Shown: positions 52,205-61,668, numbered from the stretch's first letter. The stretch is 61,744 nt of DNA from Mesorhizobium sp. B2-4-3 (GCF_006442815.1 NZ_VFVL01000035.1:1-61744); one strand, 5' to 3'. Translations and numbers: made by a program. Notes: generated from the sequence alone by a model not told the origin.

Positions 52205-52400
52205 GCCGATCTCCCCCCTTGGGGGGAGATGCCCGGCAGGGCAGAGGGGGCGCCGTAGAGCACCAACTTCTGCCCCTGTCTCTCTTGCTGCATGTCCCAT
52301 GCCTGATCGGCAGATGTTAACGCTTCTGGCTGCGAAGCCGCATTCCTTCGCGCCCCCGTCTGTCCTGCCGGACATCTGCCGCACGAGGGGGAGATTGGCA
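52205..52400. repeat. R1 inverted pair upstream of the antiporter gene
   Basis: Copies at about 52205-52258 (GCCC-GGCA-GGGC at 52231-52242) and 52345-52400 (GTCC-TGCC-GGAC at 52362-52373), about 90 bp apart. Left extension CGCCGTAGAG, right extension CATTCCTTCGCGC. No gene is supported between them. Confidence 0.85.
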
Positions 52401-52465
52401 GCTTCGACGTCGTGCAACCGAAGCACCGGCCAAACCGTTATGACGCGAAATCGAGGGGAGACACC

Positions 52466-54757
52466 TTGTCCAAAATACTCAATCGGCGTTGGTCGATCGC
52501 GCTTGGTGCTGCGGCGCTCGCCCTGATGCCCGCCGTCGCCTTCGCCGCCGAGAAGACAGGCATGTCCTCGGAAGGCATTTTCGTCGCCGAGGTGATCCTG
52601 CTGCTTGTCGTCGGCCGCGGCATCGGCGAGGTGCTGGAAATACTGGGCCAGCCGGCGGTGATGGGACAGCTGATCGGCGGCATCCTGCTCGGGCCCTCGC
52701 TGCTCGGCTGGGTCTGGCCGGCGGCCGAGCGGCTGATCTTCGCCGACGACCCATCGCAAAAGTCGATGATCAACGCCATCGCCCAACTCGGTGTGTTGAT
52801 GCTGCTCCTGCTCACCGGCATGGAAACGGATCTCAGGCTGGTGCGCCGCGTCGGCCGCGCCTGCTTTTCCATCTCGGCCGCGGGCGTCGCCATGCCCTTC
52901 GCGCTCGGCTTCATCGCCGCCCAGTTCATGCCGGCCACGCTGCTTGCCGCCGGCAGCGAGCGCATCGTCGCCGGGCTGTTCCTCGGCACCGCGCTCTCCA
53001 TCTCCTCGGTCAAGATCGTCGCCATGGTGGTGCGCGACATGAACTTCATGCGCCGCGACCTCGGCCAGATCATCGTCTCCTCGGCCATCATCGAGGACAC
53101 GATCGGCTGGGTGATCATTGCCATCACCATCGGCATCGCCACTAAGGGGCGTATCGAGATCGGCAACCTGGCCTTTACCATCGCCGGCGTCGCCGCCTTC
53201 ATGGCGTTTTCCTTCACGCTAGGACGCCGCATCGTCTTCGACGCCATCCGCTGGACCAACGACACTTTCCGCTCGGAATACGCGGTCGTCACCGTCATCC
53301 TCGCCATCATGGGCGCCATGGCTTTGATCACCGACCTGATCGGCGTGCACACCGTGCTTGGCGCCTTCGTCGCCGGCATTTTGGTGGGCGAGTCGCCCAT
53401 CTTGTCGCGCCACATCGAAGGACAGTTGCGCGGCATCATCACCGCGCTGTTCATGCCGGTCTTCTTCGGCGTCGCCGGCCTGTCGGCCGATCTCACCGTG
53501 CTTGTCGATCCGCAGCTCGCGCTACTCACCGTGGCGCTGGTGGTGATCGCCTCGATCGGTAAATTCGGCGGCGCCTTCATTGGCGCGGAGGTCGCCGGCA
53601 TGAGCCGCGCCGAAGGCATCGCTGTCGGCTGCGGCATGAATGCGCGAGGTTCCACGGAGGTCATCGTCGCCTCGATCGGCCTGTCGATGGGCGTGCTTTC
53701 GCACAACCTCTTCACCATGATCGTCACCATGGCCGTCATCACCACCTTGATCATGCCGCCGACCTTGCGCTGGGCGTTGCGCCGCCTGCCGATCGGCGAG
53801 AAGGAAAAGAAGCGGCTGGAGCGCGAGGAGGTCGACCAGCGCGGATTCGTCGCCAGTCTGGAGCGGCTTCTGGTGGTGGTCGACGAGGGCGTCGTCGGCC
53901 GCTTCGCCGCCTATCTCGCCGGCGTCATCGGCGCCGGCAAGCCGACGACGGCGCTGCATTCCAGCGGCGAGATCGACGCCGAGCCGACCGAGGGGCTGCA
54001 TCTGGAGGAGATTGAGAAGGGTGCGGAGGACAGCCGCGAGGCGGCGAAAAAGGGCGACGAGACGCCGGCACGCGAAGCGCCGGTCACTCGACGCCAGCAC
54101 GAGGTGCTTTCGGCCGAGGCGGTCGCCAAGGAGGCGCGCAAGGGCTACGGCATGCTGCTCGTCGGCCTCGGCCGTGCGGTCACCCCCAAGGGCGGCTTCT
54201 CGCAACGGTTGAATGAAGTCGCCGGCGCTTTTGACGGGCCGCTCTGCCTGGTGTTGAAGCCGGCGACCGCTGGCCGCCAGATGCCTCGGCTCGGCCCGGA
54301 ATCCGGCAAGATCCTGGTGCCGGTCAACGGCACGGCGGTTGCGCGCCGAGGCGCCGAGCTGGCTTTGGCCATCGCCGCCGTCACCGGCGCGCCGGTCAAG
54401 ATGCTCTATGTCGCCAGGGTCGGCCGCGACGAGCCGCGCGACACGGTCTCGCATCGCCGCCGAGAGGCGGTGCTGAAGGACATCGTGGCCCTTGCCGACC
54501 GCTATGGCGTCGAGATCGAGACGGCCATCCGCTCGAGGGCCGCCGCCGCCGATGCCATCGCCCGCCAGGCCGGCCGCAGCGTGGCGTTGATCGTCATGGG
54601 CGTGGCGCGGCGCCAGGGCGAGGAACTGATTTTCGGCGAGACGACGACGGCCGTCCTGCGCCGCGGCCCATGCCCGGTGGTGCTGATCTCCGACGAGCGG
54701 GTGAAACGCGACGAGAGCGACCGCGAGGCAGTGCGCACGGGCACGGGAACCGGCTGA
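52466..54757 (+). CDS. KefB-type cation:proton antiporter with universal-stress domain
   Basis: 763 residues. Signal-like start, then a Na+/H+ exchanger domain of about 12 helices: GQPAVMGQLIGGILLGPSLL, QLGVLMLLLLTGMETDL, HTVLGAFVAGILVGESPI and AEGIAVGCGMNARGSTEVIV. After a charged linker (about 470-590) follows a C-terminal universal-stress-like domain (ILVPVNGTAVARRGAELALA, then IVMGVARRQGEELIFGETTT), in place of a RCK/TrkA-N domain. TTG 52466 is taken as start: GGGGAG lies 5 nt upstream. Confidence 0.88.
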   Translation: MSKILNRRWSIALGAAALALMPAVAFAAEKTGMSSEGIFVAEVILLLVVGRGIGEVLEILGQPAVMGQLIGGILLGPSLLGWVWPAAERLIFADDPSQKSMINAIAQLGVLMLLLLTGMETDLRLVRRVGRACFSISAAGVAMPFALGFIAAQFMPATLLAAGSERIVAGLFLGTALSISSVKIVAMVVRDMNFMRRDLGQIIVSSAIIEDTIGWVIIAITIGIATKGRIEIGNLAFTIAGVAAFMAFSFTLGRRIVFDAIRWTNDTFRSEYAVVTVILAIMGAMALITDLIGVHTVLGAFVAGILVGESPILSRHIEGQLRGIITALFMPVFFGVAGLSADLTVLVDPQLALLTVALVVIASIGKFGGAFIGAEVAGMSRAEGIAVGCGMNARGSTEVIVASIGLSMGVLSHNLFTMIVTMAVITTLIMPPTLRWALRRLPIGEKEKKRLEREEVDQRGFVASLERLLVVVDEGVVGRFAAYLAGVIGAGKPTTALHSSGEIDAEPTEGLHLEEIEKGAEDSREAAKKGDETPAREAPVTRRQHEVLSAEAVAKEARKGYGMLLVGLGRAVTPKGGFSQRLNEVAGAFDGPLCLVLKPATAGRQMPRLGPESGKILVPVNGTAVARRGAELALAIAAVTGAPVKMLYVARVGRDEPRDTVSHRRREAVLKDIVALADRYGVEIETAIRSRAAAADAIARQAGRSVALIVMGVARRQGEELIFGETTTAVLRRGPCPVVLISDERVKRDESDREAVRTGTGTG

Positions 54758-54766
54758 GGCGATTGG

Positions 54767-54797
54767 CCAATCTCCCCCCGCAAGGGGGGAGATCAGA
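54767..54797. repeat. partial R1 repeat (first hairpin only)
   Basis: AATCTCCCCCCGCAAGGGGGGAG, followed by ATCAGATCGG, between the convergent antiporter and MFS genes. The second hairpin is missing. Confidence 0.7.
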
Positions 54798-54807
54798 TCG
54801 GCAGTTC

Positions 54808-56016
54808 TCAAGCCATCTGCAGCTTCTGCCGGCTGGGTTGCGGCGGGAAGGCGATCGCGATCCCGGCCGCGCCCAACCCGATCAGCGCCGAGCCGATGAA
54901 CAGCCAATGGTAGCTGGCGGTGGCGTCATAGATCATGCCGCCGGCGAGCGGCCCGAGCGACATGCCGAGGCTGGAGAGCATCGTGGCCGCGCCGAGGATG
55001 GTGCCGATGATGCGCAGGCCGAAATATTCGCGCGCCAGCACAGCGTAAAGCGGCATCACGCCGCCATAGGTGGCGCCGAAAATGACGGCCAGAAGGTAGA
55101 ACTGCTCGAGCTGGCCGACGGTGAGATAAGCGGCGATCACCAGGCCTTGGATAGCAAGCCCGGTGACCAGCACAGGCTTGACGCCCAGCCGGTCGCCGAG
55201 CACGCCGTAGAGCACGCGCCCACCGAGGCCGGCCAGCCCCTCGACGCTGTAGATCGACACGGCTGCCATCGGCGCCACGCCGCAGGACATGGCATAGCTC
55301 ACCATGTGGAAGATCGGGCCCGAATGCGCCGCGCAGCAGGCGAAGAAGGTGAGGCCGAGCACGATGAATTGCGGCGAGCGCAGCGCCTGGCCGACGCTCA
55401 TGCCGGGATCGTCAGCGGCGGGTGCCGGCGCGCCGTCGCTGGCCGCGACCGCCGCTGGCGGCTGGCGCACCAGGAAGACGGTGGGCAACAGCAGCAACCA
55501 GGCCATGACGCCGATATCGAACATCGCGGTGCGCCAGTCATAGGCCGTTATCAGCCAGCGGGCGAAGGGCGAGATCGTCATCGGCGCGACGCCCATCCCG
55601 GCCGAGACCAGCGAGACGGCGAGGCTGCGATTGGTGTCGAACCAGGCGGTGGTGAGCGCGATCATCGGCGCGAAGAAGGCGCTGGCCGCCAGCCCGACGA
55701 TGACGCCGTAGCTCAGCTGGAACACGATGAGCGACGTGGCCCGGCTCGCCACCACCAGAGACAGGCCAAGCAGCACGGCGCCCGCAAGCACCACGGGCCT
55801 GGCGCCGACCCGGTCATAGATCGCGCCCCAGGCGAAACCGCCCAGACCCATCACCAGGAAATTCAAAGTCATGGCGCTGGAAATTCCGGTGCGCGACCAG
55901 TTCGTGTCGAGCGACATCGGCTCCAGAAAGATCGCCAGCGAAAACATGGCGCCGAGCGCCACGCAGGTCATCAGCGCGCCGGCCGCGACGATGACCCAAC
56001 GATAGGAATGGTTCAT
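54808..56016 (-). CDS. MFS transporter, OFA/monocarboxylate type
   Basis: 402 residues, 12 predicted helices. Pattern of the OFA group: GAMFSLAIFLEPMSLDTNWS, MGLGGFAWGAIYDRVGARPV with motif A, GVIVGLAASAFFAPMIALTT, and AGLGGRVLYGVLGDRLGVKP in the second half. Probably takes up an organic anion. Upstream of the ATG is the AT-rich divergent gap with the 686-residue protein. Confidence 0.88.
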   Translation of the reverse strand: MNHSYRWVIVAAGALMTCVALGAMFSLAIFLEPMSLDTNWSRTGISSAMTLNFLVMGLGGFAWGAIYDRVGARPVVLAGAVLLGLSLVVASRATSLIVFQLSYGVIVGLAASAFFAPMIALTTAWFDTNRSLAVSLVSAGMGVAPMTISPFARWLITAYDWRTAMFDIGVMAWLLLLPTVFLVRQPPAAVAASDGAPAPAADDPGMSVGQALRSPQFIVLGLTFFACCAAHSGPIFHMVSYAMSCGVAPMAAVSIYSVEGLAGLGGRVLYGVLGDRLGVKPVLVTGLAIQGLVIAAYLTVGQLEQFYLLAVIFGATYGGVMPLYAVLAREYFGLRIIGTILGAATMLSSLGMSLGPLAGGMIYDATASYHWLFIGSALIGLGAAGIAIAFPPQPSRQKLQMA

Positions 56017-56255
56017 GGTTCTGCTCCCGAAATCGGTTCGATGCGGCGCAATTTCTCCCAGTTCGGTTGTGCCGCTTGCGTTCGAAGGACGTTGGCTCGA
56101 CTCCAAATCCGACAATCCGGTTGCATTTTTTATCCGGTTTGCGTGCAAGTCCATCCTGACATGGCAGGGGCGGCCGGCACGAGGTCTCTGCCGGCAATGT
56201 CGGCCACACCTCAAGTTAACCGGGCTCGCCTAGAAAGCCTGTGCGGAGGCGGATC

Positions 56256-58316
56256 ATGGATGTCGTAAGGCACATCAAGAACACACATTACTTTGCCGTC
56301 ACGCTCGGCGCTTCCGAGCCATGGGTGATGAAGCCGAGTCCGGGCTACTACGTTCCGTCCCGGCACGGCATCTCGCCATCCGGTCTTGCCTGGTTCTTCG
56401 ATCCCAAGGAAGGGTTGTTCATCTACGATGCCACGGCCCGGTCGCTGCGCCGCAACCTCAGGCTGCCGCCGGCGACGGACACCAACGGCAAACCGTCGCA
56501 CCAACACGCGGACCACCAGATGCTGCGAAGTCCCGACGGACGCATGCTCTACCATCTGGTCAGCCACGGAATCCGATCGGTCGATCTGCGCGTTGTCGAT
56601 CTTGAGCAGCAGGCCGTGGCCAAAACTGTCGAAGGCGTTCCAGGGGGCATCATGCCGGTCCGCAACGCGGTGGTGGATGGCCATGGCAAAATCGTTTACC
56701 CGGCCCTTGTTGGCGATGCCGGACGGCGCGATCCCGGACTGGCCTCTATAGACCCACGCTCCGGGGCTGTCGAAACGGCGTCATGCCAGGGCAGCAATTC
56801 CAACGAAAGCCTGCATTCGCCAAGCCCTGACGGACGCCACTGGCTACGCTCCGACAATTCGCGCCTGCCGCATGTCACGCAACAGGGCGAGGACTATTTC
56901 AGCTTCGGGCTCGAAATCTGGGAGGCACATCCACTGCGCATCGTTGCCGTCGCCGCCCCGATGTGGATGACCGCGTATGAGTTGCCGGACGAAGGCCATC
57001 TGGACATGAATGCGTGGAAGGAGGGCAGACCTGCCAGGCGCGGCGAGATCTACCGCAAGCTGTCGAATTTCCTCAAGGAAAACCCGCAATCGACCTGGCG
57101 CAATCTCAGCCACAAGAACGCCGACTTGCTTTGGCCCGAGGAGAAAAGCTTCTACGCCAATGTCAGCTCGAACCTGCACAAATTCGGCTTCGGCGAAAAC
57201 GACATGATCGGCTGGCAGCCGGATGGCCAGGCGTTCTGGGTTCAAAAAAACAACTTCGTCGCCTGTATCGGTGTCGATGGAAAGCACTCGCCGAAGCTCA
57301 GGTTCGAGCGCTTTGGCATGCGAACCGGTACCTGGCTGCCATGCGCGGCGAATTTCAAATCCGCCACGCCACGCGATGGACGGCGGCTGGAGATGCTGTT
57401 TGACAACGAGATCGCCATTGCAGATGGCACCGCGCAGGCTGCGACCACGGCAATCCGCATCATCTCGCGCCTTGACGACGAATGCCGCCCGATTGCGGCC
57501 GATGGCAGCGCCGAAGCCGACGTAAAGCTGGCGCAGAAGGCCGAGGAACTGGCGAAAAAGCGCAGTGTCTATCGTGTCGACCTCGCCGCCATGGACGAGG
57601 CCGGCTGCGTGGCGGCTATCGATGCGCTCACCGCGCAGATCGGCCCTGACATCAATCAGCGGCCGCACGACAATAAGCTGCGCGCTGAATTCCTCGACGG
57701 CCGCAAGAAGCTCGATGAGAAAACCTTCTTCGCCCATGTCGAACAGACTTGCCTGGCAGCAGCACCGGCCACCGCCCGTCTGCTGGAGGCGGTCTGTGAA
57801 AACCTCAATCCGTTGATCGGCGCATATTATGAACCCTACTACAGCGAAGACACGGCCGTTGGGGCCTTCGGCTACGCAGCGCGCGCCCTTGCTGTGCTCG
57901 ACCGGGGCAGCAACGCCTTGCTGCTGCGCTACGGCGCGCTGATCGACACCGACCACGAGAACTTCTTCCTGTCGGAAACACTGCCGCTCATGCTCCGCAA
58001 TGAGGGCGATGAAGGCAAGCGTCTGGAACTGGCCGAGACCTATTTCATCGGTCGGCTCGGCAATGCCGCGGACCCGTATCCGTTCTGGAAATCGACCGGT
58101 ATGGAAAAACTGGCAAGCGGCCGGTTTTCGCCGCAAGACTATGCCGGGCGTCTCTTGCGGCTGGCGCGGGACCGGGGCCTTGGCGAGAATCCGAAAGGCG
58201 ATTTCGGTTGCTACCTCCTCGACTGGCTCGGCCGCGACATGGAGAAAGGGCCGTCGCCGTGGGAGGCTGCGTTGCTGAAAGAGCTTCGAGGTGCTGTGGC
58301 AACAAGGCGAGCCTGA
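56256..58316 (+). CDS. hypothetical protein of 686 residues
   Basis: No family was recognised. The first 400 residues are beta-rich with recurring short units such as QMLRSPDGRMLYHLVSHGIR, SLHSPSPDGRHWLRSDNSRL and MIGWQPDGQAFWVQKNNFVA, which suggests a WD40-like or seven-blade propeller. The last 280 are helical (EAVCENLNPLIGAYYEPYYS). No signal peptide. GGAGG lies 6 nt before ATG 56256. Codon use is like its neighbours. The combination propeller plus helical tail could be a scaffold or a sensor; this is speculation. Confidence 0.7.
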   Translation: MDVVRHIKNTHYFAVTLGASEPWVMKPSPGYYVPSRHGISPSGLAWFFDPKEGLFIYDATARSLRRNLRLPPATDTNGKPSHQHADHQMLRSPDGRMLYHLVSHGIRSVDLRVVDLEQQAVAKTVEGVPGGIMPVRNAVVDGHGKIVYPALVGDAGRRDPGLASIDPRSGAVETASCQGSNSNESLHSPSPDGRHWLRSDNSRLPHVTQQGEDYFSFGLEIWEAHPLRIVAVAAPMWMTAYELPDEGHLDMNAWKEGRPARRGEIYRKLSNFLKENPQSTWRNLSHKNADLLWPEEKSFYANVSSNLHKFGFGENDMIGWQPDGQAFWVQKNNFVACIGVDGKHSPKLRFERFGMRTGTWLPCAANFKSATPRDGRRLEMLFDNEIAIADGTAQAATTAIRIISRLDDECRPIAADGSAEADVKLAQKAEELAKKRSVYRVDLAAMDEAGCVAAIDALTAQIGPDINQRPHDNKLRAEFLDGRKKLDEKTFFAHVEQTCLAAAPATARLLEAVCENLNPLIGAYYEPYYSEDTAVGAFGYAARALAVLDRGSNALLLRYGALIDTDHENFFLSETLPLMLRNEGDEGKRLELAETYFIGRLGNAADPYPFWKSTGMEKLASGRFSPQDYAGRLLRLARDRGLGENPKGDFGCYLLDWLGRDMEKGPSPWEAALLKELRGAVATRRA

Positions 58317-58391
58317 CAGAAAAAGCACCGCCGAATTGACGCGGCGCTCAGCGACGGTAGTTTGCGATCTCGTGATCAGGAGATATCGCTC

Positions 58392-58811
58392 ATGGAACTT
58401 TATCGCGGCCGCCTCATCGACCATATTCAGCTGGTGGTGCGGGATCTCGAGGCGAGCCGGCGCTTCTACGAAGCCGTTTTCAAGGTACTGGGGATCCCGA
58501 TCGGAGGCGAGGCTGAGGATTTCTTCTGGGCCGACGAGCTGTTCATCTCCAGTCTCGACAGCCGCGCCGCACTTGGCGTGCTCACCGGCCGTCACCATCT
58601 CGCCTTCCAGGCGAAGGACCGCGCCATGGTCGATGCCTTCTACCAAGCCGGGCTCGCCGCCGGCGGCAAGGACAATGGCGCGCCCGGCGAACGCCGCTAC
58701 CATCCCGGATACTACGCCTGCTTCCTGCTCGACCCTGATGGCAACAACATCGAGGCGGTGTTTCATGGGCCGGCGACTCGGAGCGCGGCTGCGGTGGTGG
58801 TGAGTTTCTGA
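58392..58811 (+). CDS. VOC-family glyoxalase-like protein
   Basis: 139 residues. HIQLVVRDLEASRRFYEAVF near the start (His metal ligand), HHLAFQAKDRAMVDAFYQAG (second His), and DPDGNNIEAVFHG (Glu ligand). The metal site seems complete. Substrate unknown. AGGAG lies about 10 nt before the ATG. Confidence 0.85.
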   Translation: MELYRGRLIDHIQLVVRDLEASRRFYEAVFKVLGIPIGGEAEDFFWADELFISSLDSRAALGVLTGRHHLAFQAKDRAMVDAFYQAGLAAGGKDNGAPGERRYHPGYYACFLLDPDGNNIEAVFHGPATRSAAAVVVSF

Positions 58812-58814
58812 GGC

Positions 58815-59066
58815 CTATCGGCGCCAGAACGGTTTAGCGAGCTCCTCCCGCACCTCGTCCATGGTCAGACCGATATCGCCGATCAGATATGGCGTATAGC
58901 GCGCCTTGAGCGCCAGCTCCTCGCGGAAGCAGGCTCGTTCGTGCCACACGGCCAAAAGGCCGAGCACCCCGGGATGACGCGTCAAGCTTTCTCCGGCCGG
59001 CGGGTCGCGGAGGTCGAGCCGCACGGCGCCGTAAAAATCGGAAATCGTGTTCAATATTGGTTTCAT
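58815..59066 (-). CDS. DUF1127-like small protein
   Basis: 83 residues. The C-terminal segment YTPYLIGDIGLTMDEVREEL followed by AKPFWRR matches the DUF1127 end with its final PFWR. Short DUF1127 proteins affect RNA turnover and phosphate or carbon responses in other alphaproteobacteria. Convergent with the VOC gene, divergent from the LuxR-TPR gene. Confidence 0.75.
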   Translation of the reverse strand: MKPILNTISDFYGAVRLDLRDPPAGESLTRHPGVLGLLAVWHERACFREELALKARYTPYLIGDIGLTMDEVREELAKPFWRR

Positions 59067-59231
59067 CGTCGGCTCCTCGGAAGAACGGCCCTCATCGAGG
59101 GCACGCCGGGAGCCTGAACCGCCACGCTCGGTCGATCCATCGGCTGCATGCAGTGTTTTGGGTCCTGCATTTGTAGTATTTTGCGGGGGGCGGGGCGTTG
59201 ATAATGTCGCCGTCCGCGGGCAGGAATCGAG

Positions 59232-60674
59232 ATGAACCACGACGCTGCGTCCATACCGGCCGCGCTTTCAGCGCGCCAGCCTGTGCCGGCCTTGTCCGAG
59301 CGCGAGCGTGCGGTGGCGGAAAGGTTCGCGGCTGGCCTGACCTATCGCGAGATCGGCGAGGCGCTGTTCATCGCGCCATCCACCGTGCGCACCCATCTCG
59401 CCGCGATCTACGAAAAGCTCGGCGTCCGCAGCAAGGTCGCGCTTGCCATGCATATCAACGCCGTCACAGCCATGCCGGCCGTGCCCGACACTTCGCCGGT
59501 CCTTGCGATATTTCCCGTCGAATGCCTGAGCGCCGACGAGCAATGGCGCCGCTTTGCTCGCGGGCTGTCATCCGACATCACCATCGACCTTGCGCGCTAC
59601 GCGGATCTGCCGGTCATTGCCTTCCACACCATGAAGGCGCTGGGCAGCAAGCCGGCCGAATTCGCCGCCGACGGCAAGGCCCTGGGCGCTGCCTATCTTC
59701 TGTCCGGTCAGTTGCGCGCCGACACCCAGCGAGTGCGGCTTACGATGGAGCTGGCCGATGCGCGAACCGGCGTCAGCCTGTGGAGCGAACGCTTCGACCG
59801 GTCCGTCGAGGACGTCTTCGCGCTGCAGGACAGCCTGACCGAAAGCGTGATCAACGTGCTTGCCGGCTGTTTCGGAGCGATCGCCACGGTCGGCCGCAAC
59901 GCAATCCTTCGCAAGCCGCCGGCCAGCCTGCGCGCCTATGACTGCTATCTGCTGGGCGTCGAGCAGCACAACACCTTCAGCCGCAGCGGCAACAGGGAAG
60001 CCATCAGGCTGTTTTCACGCGCGCTCGAGCTTGACCCGACCCTGGTCAAGGCCTGGACCGAACTTGCCTACGCCTATTCGATCGAGGCGTGCAACGGCTT
60101 CGGCGACAATCTGAGCGCCTCGATCGCCAAATGGCGCTGGGCGGCCGAGAATGCGCTGCGGCTCGACCCGAGCGACAGCACTGCGCACAACTGCTTCGGC
60201 GATCTCATGGGTTGCCTCGGCGATTTGGAGGCAGCTGAAAGGGCGCACCGGCGCGCCTTCGAATGCGGTTCCAACCATGCCGACACGCTGGCGCTGCTTG
60301 CCGGCAGCAAGGCGCTGGTCGCCGGCGATCCGGCGGAAGCCATCCCGCTCATCGAGCGCGCCATGCGACTCAACCCGCTTGCCCCGCCCTGGTATTTCGG
60401 CATGCAGGGGCGCGTCCTGTTCACGGCCGGCAGGCACCGGGAAGCCATAGCCGCGCTGCGACGGAGCACGCCGGATTCGCCGCACGTGCTGATCTTCCTG
60501 ATGCTCGCCCACGCGACACTAGGCGAAGATCGCGAGGCCGCAGCCATCGCGGACCGTCTGCGCACCGAATTCCCCGGCTTCTCGGTCGAGGGCTTCATCT
60601 CTGGCTATCCGGTCAGCAATCCCGGCGCCGCGCGAGCCATCCGCGAAGCAGCGAAGTTGGTGCCGCTCTGCTAG
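59232..60674 (+). CDS. LuxR-HTH regulator fused to TolB-N-like and TPR domains
   Basis: 480 residues. LuxR HTH at about 20-75 (LSERERAVAERFAAGLTYRE, then IAPSTVRTHLAAIYEKLGVR). A TolB-like N domain follows (ITIDLARYADLPVIAFHTMK, then GKALGAAYLLSGQLRADTQR), then TPR-like helices to the end. This is the layout of CadC/adenylate-cyclase-type regulators with the HTH replaced by a LuxR one. Cytoplasmic; no membrane helix is seen. Its stop overlaps the convergent DUF922 stop by 4 bp (CTAG). Confidence 0.85.
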   Translation: MNHDAASIPAALSARQPVPALSERERAVAERFAAGLTYREIGEALFIAPSTVRTHLAAIYEKLGVRSKVALAMHINAVTAMPAVPDTSPVLAIFPVECLSADEQWRRFARGLSSDITIDLARYADLPVIAFHTMKALGSKPAEFAADGKALGAAYLLSGQLRADTQRVRLTMELADARTGVSLWSERFDRSVEDVFALQDSLTESVINVLAGCFGAIATVGRNAILRKPPASLRAYDCYLLGVEQHNTFSRSGNREAIRLFSRALELDPTLVKAWTELAYAYSIEACNGFGDNLSASIAKWRWAAENALRLDPSDSTAHNCFGDLMGCLGDLEAAERAHRRAFECGSNHADTLALLAGSKALVAGDPAEAIPLIERAMRLNPLAPPWYFGMQGRVLFTAGRHREAIAALRRSTPDSPHVLIFLMLAHATLGEDREAAAIADRLRTEFPGFSVEGFISGYPVSNPGAARAIREAAKLVPLC

Positions 60675-61282
60675 CCCCCGGCGAGAAACGCCGCGATCAG
60701 CTTCAGCATGTTGCCATCCTGCCCGAACTCGATCTTGTCGAAGTCGCGGCTGTCCTGGCGCTGCGCCTTGGAGAGCTGGTCGAGATAGGCCGTCAGCTCC
60801 GCTCGGACCTTCGTGCAGCCGGGATCGTTCTGTGCGCTAAGGCCGGTGCTGAAGACGACGATCTTGTCCACCATGTCGACGATACCGGCGCCGTGCACCT
60901 TCTCATGCGCGATCAGCCCGGCGGCGAAAGCGTCCCAGCGCGTTTGCAAGGCCGAGCCAAGGTTTCCCGCCGGCTTGGGCAGCGTGTAGGTGATGATCAG
61001 CTTCGGCCGCGCCGTCTTCAGCACGCAGGCGCTGCCTTGCGGCTGGTAGTCGCGCTGCCAGGTCAGCTTGAAGAAAGTATGCGCGATGACGCGCCGTTCG
61101 TTGCCGGCCGAATTCTTGCCGATCACCGGCCCTTTCTCCCCGATCGAGAGATAAAGCTGCTCGGCGCTCTGGCCCGAGACGGCATAGGTCTCGATTTTCT
61201 CGACGGGTTTCCAGTCGGCGAGCGCCGGCGTGGACGAAAGCAGGGCGGCGAGGAGGAGGGCGGGTTTCATGCGGCGAGCCAT
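60671..61282 (-). CDS. DUF922 family secreted predicted zinc protease
   Basis: 203 residues. Signal peptide at the start (MKPALLLAALLSSTPALA), then VEKIETYAVSGQSAEQLYLS, LTWQRDYQPQGSACVLKTAR and the metal motif HEKVHG near residue 120. DUF922 proteins are exported and of unknown function. Two cysteines could form a disulfide. ATG 61282 has a weak GAGG; ATG 61270 is also possible. Confidence 0.85.
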   Translation of the reverse strand: MARRMKPALLLAALLSSTPALADWKPVEKIETYAVSGQSAEQLYLSIGEKGPVIGKNSAGNERRVIAHTFFKLTWQRDYQPQGSACVLKTARPKLIITYTLPKPAGNLGSALQTRWDAFAAGLIAHEKVHGAGIVDMVDKIVVFSTGLSAQNDPGCTKVRAELTAYLDQLSKAQRQDSRDFDKIEFGQDGNMLKLIAAFLAGG

Positions 61283-61387
61283 AGCATTGGGCCTCGCTTG
61301 GAAGAAGCAGGCCCGCCGATTTTCGGAACCCGCTCCGCCGTCAGCCGTTTCCTTCGGCAATCATCCCGACCCATGGGGGAGGACAAG

Positions 61388-61621
61388 ATGACCCGCAACG
61401 ACATCATTTCCGTGCTTGGACCGGTCGACGAGGCCGTCATCGCCGACATCGCGCTGACCGGCGCCAGCCTCGAGGAACTGCGCGAGGCCTTCGCCTGGAT
61501 CGGCGCCGACGAGGCGCTGGTCAACGAGGGCCACGCCATGCCCGGCGCCCGCGTGGCGAAACTGATTGAGATCCTCGACCCTCCCGAGGATGAGCCCGAG
61601 GCGCCGGGCGCGATGGAGTAG
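61388..61621 (+). CDS. small conserved hypothetical protein
   Basis: 77 residues: MTRNDIISVLGPVDEAVIAD, then TGASLEELREAFAWIGADEA and VAKLIEILDPPEDE. An acidic helical protein seen in many Rhizobiales. Function unknown. GGGGGAGGACAAG is the ribosome site. Confidence 0.75.
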   Translation: MTRNDIISVLGPVDEAVIADIALTGASLEELREAFAWIGADEALVNEGHAMPGARVAKLIEILDPPEDEPEAPGAME

Positions 61622-61633
61622 GGCAGCGACGCT

Positions 61634-61662
61634 TGATCTCCCCCCTTGTGGGGGAGAAAGCG
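61634..61662. repeat. partial R1 repeat (first hairpin only)
   Basis: GATCTCCCCCCTTGTGGGGG then AGAAAGCG; the second hairpin is replaced by unrelated sequence. Confidence 0.7.
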
Positions 61663-61668
61663 ATTTCT

